Below are positions 6,073 through 12,811 of a stretch of DNA of 13,970 nt, in pieces (position 1 is the stretch's first letter; each line of letters begins with the position of its first letter). A program made the translations under genes and the position numbers. The notes under the pieces are model-generated. The model did not search any database. It worked only from the letters and a program-made list of their open reading frames with translations, and was not told where the DNA came from. Source of the stretch: an uncultured Oscillibacter sp. (lineage in GTDB: Bacteria > Bacillota > Clostridia > Oscillospirales > Oscillospiraceae); NCBI RefSeq assembly GCF_910587525.1, contig NZ_CAJULS010000057.1, positions 1 through 13,970 of the forward strand, read 5' to 3'.

Positions 6073-6681
6073 TCATGCAAATTTCGGCACCCACACGCCT
6101 CCGGACTGCAGGGGCAGCTCCAGGGAGGGGCCCTCCAGGTAGCGGACCTGCTCCGGCCGCCACAGGGCCAGGAATTCCTCCACGCCGCCCACATTGGGCA
6201 GGCCATAGGGTGCGTGGCGGTAGTGCATGGGGACGATCCACCTGGGGGCCAGGGCCTCGCAGACCCGCTTCGCCCCGGCGGCGTCCACGGTGTAGGTGCC
6301 GCCCACGGGAACCATCACCAGATCCACAGGGCCGATGGCCTCAATCTGCTCCGGGGAGAGCTGGTGTCCCAGGTCCCCCAGGTGGGCCGCGGACACACCG
6401 CCGGCGGAGAAGACCCGAATGGTGTTCTCCCCCCGTACCGCGCCGCCCTGATCGTCGTGGAATGCGGGGACCTCCCGGACAGCGAAGGGGCTCTCCCGGG
6501 CTGGCAGCCGCTCCACCCGGTCCGCAGCGTTGTGGTCGAAGTGCTGGTGGCTGCAAAAGACCTGGTGCGCGGCGGCACACAGGGGCGGGTAGCCCTCCAC
6601 GCCGGTGTAGGGGTCCAGCAGAATGGTATAGCCCTCCTGCTCCAGCAAAAAGCAGGCATGGCCCAGCCAGGTGAGCTTCAT
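6073..6681 (-). CDS. Metallo-beta-lactamase-fold hydrolase (UlaG-like / UPF0173-type)
   Basis: A cytosolic metal-dependent hydrolase of the MBL superfamily; UlaG relatives act on lactones or phosphodiesters, but the substrate here is unknown. The 202-residue protein begins MKLTWLGHACFLLE, the typical first strands of the UlaG-like group (H8). It has the metal motif SHQHFDH (H45, H47, D49, H50), further candidate ligands H75 and H100/H106, D-L-V-M-V-P-V-G-G-T-Y-T near 120-131, and PMHYR (151-155) with the last His. The ATG at 6679-6681 has AGGAGG 7 bp upstream; an earlier in-frame ATG at 6735 lies inside the upstream hairpin and is rejected. No separate promoter was seen, so it may depend on readthrough from the DUF4349 gene. 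Confidence 0.87.
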   Translation of the reverse strand: MKLTWLGHACFLLEQEGYTILLDPYTGVEGYPPLCAAAHQVFCSHQHFDHNAADRVERLPARESPFAVREVPAFHDDQGGAVRGENTIRVFSAGGVSAAHLGDLGHQLSPEQIEAIGPVDLVMVPVGGTYTVDAAGAKRVCEALAPRWIVPMHYRHAPYGLPNVGGVEEFLALWRPEQVRYLEGPSLELPLQSGGVWVPKFA

Positions 6682-6702
6682 GGCAAGTCCTCCTTGTAAA
6701 TC

Positions 6703-6737
6703 AATTGAGAGAGGCGGGTACTCCGCCTCTCTCAATT
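6703..6737 (-). terminator. Strong hairpin between the DUF4349 gene and the metallo-hydrolase gene
   Basis: A 15-bp perfect stem (AATTGAGAGAGGCGG at 6703-6717 with its complement at 6723-6737, 5-base loop) starts 3 bp after the DUF4349 stop. On the minus strand it is followed by GATTTACAAGG, a poor T-run. It may terminate only partly, reducing expression of the downstream gene or protecting the 3' end of the DUF4349 message. Confidence 0.65.
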
Positions 6738-6740
6738 TTA

Positions 6741-7685
6741 TCAGGTTTTCGGAGAATTGTCATCCGCTTTTTTCTGCCCGGACACGGTGAAGCCACGCTT
6801 CCGCCGCCGCAGAACGGCAGTCACGGCGGCGACGATCACCGCCAGCGCCAGCAGCCACATCCAGATATACGCCAGGCCCACCGCCAGGTTCTCCATGCCG
6901 GCGGCAAAGGCCGCCCAGCCGGCGGTGAAGGCGGAGCCCATCCGGGCGCCGAAGCTGTTTGGGGCCTCCTCCACGTCGGAGAGCTTGTAGACCTCCTGGA
7001 GATTGACGCTGACGGTGGCGTAGTCCACCAAGGCGTCGTAATGGCGCAGTGTGCCGGAGAGGCTCTCGATCTGGTACTCCGTCTCGGAAATGGCGGACTC
7101 GATGGTGATAATGTCCTCCATGGCCTCCGCCCGGCTGAGGAGCTCCTGGAGCCGCTCCAGCTTGATCTGCTGGGTTTTCAGCCGGCCCGCCGTGTCGTAG
7201 TAGGCCTCCGTCACGTTCTCCGCGCTCTCGGAGCGCCAGGTCAGGTTGCACAGCGCCCCGGCCCGGGAGAGAAACTCGTCATAATTCTTCGCGGGAACGC
7301 GAACGGTGTAGTCCGCCCAGCGGTAGCCGCTGCCGCCGGTACGCAGGGAGCTGTTCTCATAGTAGCCCCCCATCTCCTTCGTCAGGCGGCCCAGGCCCTC
7401 CACGGCCTCGTCAAAGGCGGTGGTCTCCATCTCCAGATTGGCGGTGCGGATCATCTTGGCGTCCCGCAGGACGTCCTCCTCCGCCCCGCCCACGGGGGCG
7501 GACTCCGCTGTAAAACCGTACTCCGACGCCTGCGGCTCCTCCATGTCTGCGGGGGGGGCGTCCGCCAAAGCGGCGGAACCTCCGCCGGCATAGCTGTTGC
7601 TCACGTCGCTGCCGCCGCCGCAGGCGGCCAGCAGGGCCAGGATCACCGCCAGGGACAAGAGAACTGCTCCAATGCGCTTTTTCAT
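6741..7685 (-). CDS. DUF4349 lipoprotein with C-terminal membrane helix
   Basis: A 314-residue cell-surface lipoprotein of unknown function. It has a lipoprotein signal peptide with lipobox LLAAC (Cys22), a low-complexity Gly/Ser/Ala/acidic spacer, then the DUF4349 core from about residue 70: 'MIRTANLEMET', a GGYYENSS-type strand, 'VRVPAKNYDEFLSR', a long coiled-coil-like stretch rich in Leu, Gln and Glu, and 'VDYATVSVNLQE'. A membrane helix (about 267-292) and a basic tail (RRRKRGF) close the protein, so both ends appear membrane-anchored. The ATG at 7683-7685 has AGGAGG 8 bp upstream; a TTG six codons earlier overlaps that ribosome site. The domain is common in Firmicutes lipoproteins, and its biochemical role is not established. 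The gene may share transcription with the metallo-hydrolase downstream. Confidence 0.87.
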   Translation of the reverse strand: MKKRIGAVLLSLAVILALLAACGGGSDVSNSYAGGGSAALADAPPADMEEPQASEYGFTAESAPVGGAEEDVLRDAKMIRTANLEMETTAFDEAVEGLGRLTKEMGGYYENSSLRTGGSGYRWADYTVRVPAKNYDEFLSRAGALCNLTWRSESAENVTEAYYDTAGRLKTQQIKLERLQELLSRAEAMEDIITIESAISETEYQIESLSGTLRHYDALVDYATVSVNLQEVYKLSDVEEAPNSFGARMGSAFTAGWAAFAAGMENLAVGLAYIWMWLLALAVIVAAVTAVLRRRKRGFTVSGQKKADDNSPKT

Positions 7686-7760
7686 GCTGTGGACCTCCTT
7701 CAACTTCTTCTCTCCGCTCTTCCCAACGAAGCTCTTACCTATATAGACGGAAACAAATCC

Positions 7761-7787
7761 AAAAAGTTCCGGAATTCCGGGAACTTT
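7761..7787 (-). terminator. Terminator downstream of the CobD-like gene
   Basis: AAAGTTCC (7763-7770) pairs with GGAACTTT (7780-7787); the loop itself contains a CGGAATTCCG palindrome. On the minus strand the hairpin ends in a five-T run (CTTTTTGG). It follows the stop codon of the CobD-like gene by about 28 bp. Confidence 0.6.
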
Positions 7788-7814
7788 CTCATGATAGATT
7801 CCTCCAGCTCCCCG

Positions 7815-8825
7815 CTAACTGAGAATCTCCCCCAGCGCCTGGAGCAGATACCGGTTGTTCTCATGGGTCGATACCGCGATCCGGTGGTACAGGCTGTCCA
7901 AAGAGTAAAACTCCGAGCAGTCCCTGACTTTGATGCCATACCGCTTCAACTTATCGGCAAGCAGAGGGAAGGCGCAATGAAAGAGCAGAAAATTAGTCCT
8001 TGAGGGATAGACCTTTAACGGAAGCCCTGCCAGCCCGGTCATCAGAAACTCCCGCTCCTCCACGACCAGCCGATACGTCGACGGCAGATACTCCTCGCTT
8101 TTCAGCGCCCCGATCCCCGCCGCCTGGGCAGGCCCGGACACGCCGTAGCTCTGTCCGTGGCGGGCAATCGCCCGCAGCATTTCCGGATCTCCGCACACGC
8201 AAAAGCCCAGGCGGAATCCCGCCAGAGCGTATATCTTGGTAAACGCGTCAATGACAATCAGATTGCCGTACTCCTCCACAAGCGCCTTTGCCGAGCAGCT
8301 TCTCCACTCTGGCACAAATTCCATAAAGCACTCATCCGCCACCACCGTAACACGTCTCTCCCTGGCCCTGTCCAATATTTTCCGTAGTATTGGCAGAGGA
8401 CACATGGCGCCTGTGGGGTTGTTGGGATTGCAGAGAAATACCATATCCAATCCGCCGGTGATGAGGTCCGGCAAATCCTCTGGAAACGCGAAACCGCGCG
8501 CCTCCGGCAAAACACCGTGGACAATCTGACAAGAAACCGTCCGCAGCGCCCTTTCATACTCCTCAAAGGCCGGCTCTATAATCAGAGCTCTCCGAGGCTG
8601 AAACGCACAGACAATACGGTAAAGCAGATCGTCAGCGCCGTTCCCGAAGAAAAAACGCTCTTTCGGAAGCAGATATTTGCCGGACAAAAGCGTCCCCAGG
8701 GCTCCGCAGGACGGGTCCGGGTAATTTCTGCACTGCTCCAGGCTGGCTGCCACATGCGGAATGACCCCCTCCGGCAGCCCCAGCGGATTGATGTTCACCG
8801 AAAAATCATACGTATACTTTTCCAT
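7815..8825 (-). CDS. CobD/HisC-like PLP aminotransferase (threonine-phosphate decarboxylase-like)
   Basis: A 336-residue fold-type I PLP enzyme. The opening YDFSVNINPLG is the CobD hallmark; CobD decarboxylates L-threonine-O-3-phosphate for the cobalamin nucleotide loop, while HisC relatives transaminate histidinol phosphate. Visible motifs are NPNNPTG (133-139), DEC (164-166), PLP-binding K197 in FTKIYALAGFRLG, SRTNF with R276, and R315 near the C-terminus. The start at 8825 has AAGGAG 6 bp upstream. In-frame ATGs at 8873 and beyond fall in or before the promoter; the ATG at 8840 is possible but has no clear ribosome site. No cobalamin or histidine gene is nearby. Base composition is visibly less GC-rich than its neighbours, hinting at separate acquisition. 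The substrate is uncertain. Confidence 0.83.
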   Translation of the reverse strand: MEKYTYDFSVNINPLGLPEGVIPHVAASLEQCRNYPDPSCGALGTLLSGKYLLPKERFFFGNGADDLLYRIVCAFQPRRALIIEPAFEEYERALRTVSCQIVHGVLPEARGFAFPEDLPDLITGGLDMVFLCNPNNPTGAMCPLPILRKILDRARERRVTVVADECFMEFVPEWRSCSAKALVEEYGNLIVIDAFTKIYALAGFRLGFCVCGDPEMLRAIARHGQSYGVSGPAQAAGIGALKSEEYLPSTYRLVVEEREFLMTGLAGLPLKVYPSRTNFLLFHCAFPLLADKLKRYGIKVRDCSEFYSLDSLYHRIAVSTHENNRYLLQALGEILS

Positions 8826-8871
8826 CGGGTTCTCCTTCATCCGTTCCGTCATCTCCCGGGCTTTCGATTTC

Positions 8872-8900
8872 ATTATACCGCCGGAACACCCGCTATTCAA
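8872..8900 (-). promoter_or_regulatory. Promoter of the CobD-like gene
   Basis: TTGAAT (8895-8900) and a perfect TATAAT (8872-8877) are 17 bp apart on the minus strand. Transcription should start about 35-40 bp before the ATG at 8825, which rules out the longer start codons. Confidence 0.75.
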
Positions 8901-8948
8901 TTCTTTTTATGGCGGCGGTGTTTTTTACAGATCCTTTTCCCGCGGCGC

Positions 8949-8977
8949 TTGCCTTTTTCCCAAAAAGACGGTAAAAT
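8949..8977 (+). promoter_or_regulatory. Promoter of the alpha-hydroxy-acid-oxidizing enzyme gene
   Basis: TTGCCT (8949-8954) and TAAAAT (8972-8977) are 17 bp apart, about 36 bp before the ATG at 9014, with GGAGGGAGAA at 8999-9008 as the ribosome site. Confidence 0.7.
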
Positions 8978-9013
8978 GGACCCATCAATTTCCGCTTTGG
9001 AGGGAGAACCACT

Positions 9014-10033
9014 ATGACCTATCAGGAAGTCCTGGCGGCCAGCCGCACCTGCATGGGGCCCTACTGTAAATCCTGCCCCGTCTGCAACGGCCTGGCCTGC
9101 AAAAACACCATGCCCGGTCCCGGGGCCAAGGGCCTGGGCACCGGCGCCATCCGCAACTACCAGAAGTGGCAGGAGCTTTGCGTCAACATGGACACCATCT
9201 GCGAAAACGCGCCCGTGGACACCAGCTGTGAGCTGTTCGGGCGCAGGCTGACCCTGCCCGTGTTCGCGGCCCCCGTGGGGGCGGTGACCCTGCACTACGG
9301 CGACAAGTACAACGACCTGGAGTACAATGAGATTCTGGTCCCCGCCTGCGCGGCGGCGGGCATTGCCGCCTTCACCGGCGACGGGCAGAACCACGACGTC
9401 ATGCGCGCCGCGGCGGAGGTGCTGGCAAAGAGCGGCGGCTGCGGCGTACCCACCGTCAAGCCCTGGAACATGGAGCTGGTGAAAGAGAAGCTGGAGCTTG
9501 TGAAGGCGGCGAACCCCATTGCCGTCGCCATGGACATCGACGCGGCGGGCCTGCCCTTCCTGCAGAACATGGAGCCCCCCGCCGGCCGGAAGACCGTGGA
9601 GGAGCTGCGGCAGATCGCCGCCTGGGCGGAGCGGCCCTTCATCCTCAAGGGCATTATGACCGTAGCCGGGGCGAAAAAAGCGTTGGAGGCCGGAGCCAGC
9701 GCCATCGTGGTGTCCAACCACGGCGGCCGGGTGCTGGACCAGTGCCCCGCCACCGCCGAGGTCCTGCCCGCCATTGCGGACGCCGTCGGCGGCAGGATGA
9801 CCGTCCTGGTGGACGGCGGCATCCGCTCCGGCATGGATGTGTTCAAGGCCCTGGCCCTGGGAGCCGACGGCGTGCTGATCTGCCGCCCCTTCGTGAACAT
9901 GGTCTACGGCGGCGGCGCGGAGGGTGTAAAGCTCTATGTGGACAAGCTCCGCGCGGAGCTGGCGGACGCCATGTCCATGTGCGGGGCCCGCAAGCTGGCG
10001 GACATCAACCGCTCCATGCTCTTTGGTTATTGA
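9014..10033 (+). CDS. FMN-dependent alpha-hydroxy-acid-oxidizing protein with Cys-rich N-terminus
   Basis: A 339-residue TIM-barrel flavoenzyme of the glycolate/lactate oxidase and L-lactate dehydrogenase superfamily, predicted to oxidise a 2-hydroxy acid using FMN. The barrel motifs are clear: LPVFAAPVGA (81-90), LKG with K212, SNHGGRVLD (234-242, catalytic H236 and R239) and LVDGGIRSGMDVFKALALGA with the phosphate-binding loop. Two features differ from classic oxidases. Residues 13-29 carry five cysteines (C13, C18, C21, C24, C29) that could bind a metal or iron-sulfur cluster. The MDIDAAGLPF strand also lacks the Arg that follows Gly-Asn in lactate oxidase. In an anaerobe the electron acceptor is unlikely to be oxygen. 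It is a single gene with its own promoter and a very strong terminator. The substrate is not known. Confidence 0.85.
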   Translation: MTYQEVLAASRTCMGPYCKSCPVCNGLACKNTMPGPGAKGLGTGAIRNYQKWQELCVNMDTICENAPVDTSCELFGRRLTLPVFAAPVGAVTLHYGDKYNDLEYNEILVPACAAAGIAAFTGDGQNHDVMRAAAEVLAKSGGCGVPTVKPWNMELVKEKLELVKAANPIAVAMDIDAAGLPFLQNMEPPAGRKTVEELRQIAAWAERPFILKGIMTVAGAKKALEAGASAIVVSNHGGRVLDQCPATAEVLPAIADAVGGRMTVLVDGGIRSGMDVFKALALGADGVLICRPFVNMVYGGGAEGVKLYVDKLRAELADAMSMCGARKLADINRSMLFGY

Positions 10034-10040
10034 GGATCAT

Positions 10041-10088
10041 ACATCAAAAAGAAGGGGGAGGCCGGCGCCTCCCCCTTCTTTTTGATGT
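10041..10088. terminator. Bidirectional terminator with a 22-bp stem
   Basis: Bases 10041-10062 pair perfectly with 10067-10088 around a CGGC loop. The outer stem contains AAAAAGAAG/CTTCTTTTT, giving a T-run after the GC-rich core on both strands. It separates the convergent FMN enzyme gene (+) and ABC ATPase gene (-), only 7 bp after one stop and 1 bp from the other. Confidence 0.88.
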
Positions 10089-10089
10089 C

Positions 10090-10662
10090 TCAGACCAGGC
10101 GGACAATCTGCGCCCCCAGGCCCGCCGCGTCCGCTTCGTCGTGGGTCACCAGCAGGACGGGCCGCCGTCCCCTGCGGTGGAGGATACAGTTCCAAGCCCG
10201 CTGCCGCGTCTCGCCGTCCAATCCGGCAAAGGGCTCGTCCAGGGCCAAGGCGTCGCTCCGCGCCAGCAGGGCCCGGGCCAGAGCCAGCCGCCGCCGCATG
10301 CCGCCTGAAAACGCCCGGACGGGTTTGCCGTTCACATCTCCAAGACCCAGCTCCGCCAGCATGGCGGCGGCCTGGACGCTATCGTAGTCCCGCCCCAGGA
10401 TGAACCGCAGATTCCCGGCGGCGTCCAGCTGCTCCAGCAGCCGGTCCTCCTGGAAGACCGCCGCCCAGCGGCAGTTCTCCAGGCCGGACACCGTGCCGCT
10501 GTCCGCCGCCTCCAGGCCCAGCAGAATCCGCAGCAGGGTGGTCTTCCCCCCGCCGGAGGGAGCCATGACGCAGGTGACGCCGTCCCCTGCGGTAAAGGTC
10601 ACATCCCGCAGCACCGGTACGCCGCTGTAGGACTTGCAGAGGTTCTGCACCCGTATCTCCAT
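10090..10662 (-). CDS. ABC transporter ATPase, NitT/TauT (SsuB-like) type, short form
   Basis: ATP-hydrolysing subunit of the importer encoded by this operon. The 190-residue protein has Walker A APSGGGKTT (34-42), Q-loop Gln71, signature FSGGM (118-122), Walker B ALALDEP (ending at E143) and switch His174. It is shorter than typical SsuB/TauB ATPases (about 240-260 residues), ending soon after the H-loop, so the C-terminal helical extension is missing. The ATG at 10660-10662 overlaps the permease stop by one base (TGATG); the ribosome site is weak, so translation probably couples to the permease gene. A GTG one codon earlier is a less likely start. Confidence 0.88.
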   Translation of the reverse strand: MEIRVQNLCKSYSGVPVLRDVTFTAGDGVTCVMAPSGGGKTTLLRILLGLEAADSGTVSGLENCRWAAVFQEDRLLEQLDAAGNLRFILGRDYDSVQAAAMLAELGLGDVNGKPVRAFSGGMRRRLALARALLARSDALALDEPFAGLDGETRQRAWNCILHRRGRRPVLLVTHDEADAAGLGAQIVRLV

Positions 10663-11423
10663 CACACCGCCGCCTTTCCCGCAATGGCGTCCGCCAGCTT
10701 CAAAAAGAGCCGCTCAAAGAGTATGGACACCGCCACAATGGCGGCGGTCCAGGCGAAGAGGTCCGCCGTCTGAAAGTAGATTTTGGCGGTGTACAGCCGC
10801 TCGCCCATGGAGCCCCTGGGCAGGCCGATGACCTCCGCCGCGATACCCGCCTTCCAGCAGAGGCCCAGCCCCAGCGAGGCGGCGGAGCGGAAGTAGGGCA
10901 GCACCTGGGGGAGGTAGATCCCCCGCAGCCGCCGGACAAGGGGCACACGAAACACACGGGCCATCTCCAGCAGCTTCCCGTCCGTCTGCCGGATTCCCTC
11001 CAGCAGGTTCAGGTACACTGTGGGAAACACCATCAAAAAGGCGATGAACACCGGCAGGCAGCCGCCGTCCAGCCACACCAGGGCCAGGATGATGAAGGAG
11101 GCCACCGGCGTGGCCTTCACCGCCGCCACCGGGGGCGCAAGCAGCTCCTCCGCCAGGGGATACCGGGCCGCCAGAGCCGCCAGCCCCGCCGCCGCCAGGC
11201 AGGAGAGCAGAAATCCCCCCAGGATCCGGCAGGCGGACCAGCCCACGGCGTTCCAGAAGGCGGCGGTAACCGCCAGAGCCGCCAGCCGCCGGAAAGACGC
11301 GAGGGGCGAGGCCAGCAGCAGCTCTCCGTGGGGGTAGGCCGCCGCCAGGGCCATGGCCCCCAGCTGCCACACCGCCAGCCAAAAAACCACAGCCCGCAGA
11401 CGGAGGCCGTCTTTACGCGCCAT
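10662..11423 (-). CDS. ABC transporter permease, NitT/TauT (SsuC-like) type
   Basis: Membrane subunit of a binding-protein-dependent importer; 253 residues with about six hydrophobic helices starting at residue 10. The coupling (EAA-type) loop region lies in the stretch ARVFRVPLVRRLRGIYLPQVLP followed by WKAGIAAEVIGLP, typical of SsuC/TauC permeases. The chosen ATG at 11421-11423 overlaps the end of the binding-protein gene by 11 bp. A longer in-frame version from 11567 would add about 48 residues of polar, non-homologous sequence antisense to none of the known motifs and is rejected. No strong ribosome site was seen, so translation is probably coupled. The transported substrate cannot be inferred from the permease alone. 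Confidence 0.88.
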   Translation of the reverse strand: MARKDGLRLRAVVFWLAVWQLGAMALAAAYPHGELLLASPLASFRRLAALAVTAAFWNAVGWSACRILGGFLLSCLAAAGLAALAARYPLAEELLAPPVAAVKATPVASFIILALVWLDGGCLPVFIAFLMVFPTVYLNLLEGIRQTDGKLLEMARVFRVPLVRRLRGIYLPQVLPYFRSAASLGLGLCWKAGIAAEVIGLPRGSMGERLYTAKIYFQTADLFAWTAAIVAVSILFERLFLKLADAIAGKAAV

Positions 11424-12465
11424 AGAAGAAGTCGTCCCGGGGCAGCTCTCCGCCCACGGCCTCCGGGGCAGCCGCAGAGAGGACCTGGAGATAGCCGGAG
11501 AGCTTCTCATACATCTCCTGTCCCGTGAGGCAGACGATATTGCAGTGGGGCAGGGCCTGTTCCGCAATGGCAGCGCTCTCGATGATGCCGTACGCCGCGA
11601 TCAGCTCCGCGGCCTCGGCGGGGTTGGCGTTGACCCAGTCCACGCTCTGGGCGTAGTATTGGAGGAAGCACTTCACGGTCTCCGGGTGCTCCTCCACGAA
11701 CGCCCGCCGGGCCACCGCCACGCCGGTGATCATGGCGGAGCCGTTGTCCAGGGCATCCCACTCCGCCGTCAGGTCCAGAGCCACCCGGAGGTGTTCCAGC
11801 TTATTCTGGGCCGCAGTGACAAAGGGCTGTGGCAGCATGGCGACCGTCGCCGCGCCGGAGGCCAGGGCCGCCACGCACTCGCTGTGCTCACTCTTCCAGT
11901 CGATGGTCACATCCCTGTCCGGGTCGATGCCGTTTTCGCTGAGGAGATACCGCAGGCCGTACTCCGGCGTGGAGCCCTTGCCGGCGGAGACGATGGTCTT
12001 GCCCGCAAGATCTGCCACGGACTGGATCTCATCCCCGTTTTCCACAATATAGAGCACGCCCAAGGTGTTGACGGCAAGACACACGACGCCGCCCTCCGTC
12101 TTGTTGTAGAGCACGGAAGCCAGGTTGGCCGGGACGCAGGCCACGTCCAGATCCCCTTTGATGAGGGCGGGGGTCACCTCGTCGGCGGAGCCCGCCAGCG
12201 TGAACGTCCAGTGCTCGCCAATGCCGGGCATGGACATCAGATGGACCAGACCCATGGCGGTGGGGCCCTTCAGGGTGGCGAACCGGGTCTGGACGGCTTC
12301 CGGGGGGAGCTCCGCCGGAGGATCGGAGGGAACCAGCCCCTGCGCATCGCTCTCCGGGGCTGTGGAGGCCGTATCCGGAATGTCCGGCTTCCGGCCGCAG
12401 GCGGCCAGGGACAAAAGGAGCAGGACAGTCAGGGACAAGGACAAAATTCTTGGATACAGTTTCAT
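11413..12465 (-). CDS. ABC transporter substrate-binding lipoprotein (NMT1/THI5- or SsuA-like)
   Basis: Extracytoplasmic solute-binding protein, 350 residues. A signal peptide ends in lipobox LSLAAC (Cys23), followed by a Pro/Ser/acidic linker (about 25-58) and a two-lobed binding domain (about 60-340). Recognisable elements are 'TLKGPTAMGLVHLM' at the first strand-helix, 'KGDLDVACVPANLAS', 'LAGKTIVSAGKGSTPEYGLRYLL', and 'GAATVAMLPQPFV', the usual order in nitrate/sulfonate/thiamine-precursor binding proteins. The ATG at 12463-12465 has AGAGGAA about 6 bp upstream. It is the first gene of the importer operon. The upstream gene is a relic of a TM1266-type hydrogenase regulator, and such proximity may hint at a cofactor-related substrate, but this is inference. 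No riboswitch was recognised in the leader. Confidence 0.87.
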   Translation of the reverse strand: MKLYPRILSLSLTVLLLLSLAACGRKPDIPDTASTAPESDAQGLVPSDPPAELPPEAVQTRFATLKGPTAMGLVHLMSMPGIGEHWTFTLAGSADEVTPALIKGDLDVACVPANLASVLYNKTEGGVVCLAVNTLGVLYIVENGDEIQSVADLAGKTIVSAGKGSTPEYGLRYLLSENGIDPDRDVTIDWKSEHSECVAALASGAATVAMLPQPFVTAAQNKLEHLRVALDLTAEWDALDNGSAMITGVAVARRAFVEEHPETVKCFLQYYAQSVDWVNANPAEAAELIAAYGIIESAAIAEQALPHCNIVCLTGQEMYEKLSGYLQVLSAAAPEAVGGELPRDDFFYGA

Positions 12466-12811
12466 GATGAATTCCTCTTTTTCTTATTTTTGCCGAGGCC
12501 GCGCCCCGGCGCCTCGCCGGAAGAAACGCCGCCGCTCCATTTCCGGCTTCGCCGAAAATGGAGCTTAGAGCCGTTCCCAGAAATCATGAAAAAAGGAAGC
12601 GGGGACGGGGAATGCAGAGCAAGGCGGAGGACGCCGGCAGGCTGACGCCCCCCAGGGACGGCAACGCGGTCATGCGGTTCCCGGACCGCTGACCTTTTCT
12701 CAGTATTTTGGGGAACTGTTCCAAGCGGCAAAGCCGCCAAGGTCTGCGCAGCCGCTGGGCTTGCGCGGGGACCCGAAAAGGGCGGGCGAAACCTTTTTTT
12801 GCAGCGCCGCC
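12466..12811. other. Hairpin-rich non-coding stretch between the ABC operon and the hydrogenase-regulator relic
   Basis: About 345 bp with no recognisable gene on either strand. Structures seen are a stem at 12494-12516 (CGAGGC arms), a 13-bp stem with one mismatch at 12534-12564 (GCTCCATTT-C-CGGC, loop TTC), a GCGGTTCCCGGACCGC hairpin near 12674-12689, a GGCGG-type hairpin near 12725-12740, and a T7 tract at 12794-12800. None is followed by a good T-run on the minus strand. It could be the operon leader, or a dispersed repeat element inserted at the 3' end of the relic gene. Searching by eye for TPP, cobalamin and FMN riboswitch cores found none. Confidence 0.45.
12534..12564. repeat. Long stem-loop upstream of the ABC operon, REP-like
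   Basis: GCTCCATTT (12534-12542), a C-A mismatch, CGGC (12544-12547), loop TTC, GCCG (12551-12554) and AAATGGAGC (12556-12564). The hairpin lies about 70 bp before the binding-protein ATG. No T-run follows on either strand, so it is unlikely to be a terminator. Confidence 0.5.

Noticed and set aside
4791..6206. Long minus-strand open frame across the HAD and thioesterase genes
   Set aside because: It covers two convincing genes and a terminator, has no motifs and no ribosome site.
6705..8003. Long plus-strand open frame across the DUF4349 gene and into the CobD-like gene
   Set aside because: Antisense shadow; it crosses two gene boundaries and two hairpins with no recognisable domain.
11353..12645. 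Plus-strand open frame opposite the binding-protein gene
   Set aside because: Antisense to a binding protein with a clear signal peptide and domain; no supporting features.
12466..12811. TPP, cobalamin or FMN riboswitch upstream of the ABC operon
   Set aside because: A CTGAGA match near 12696-12705 is isolated; the other conserved core segments of the THI box, B12 box or RFN element were not found.
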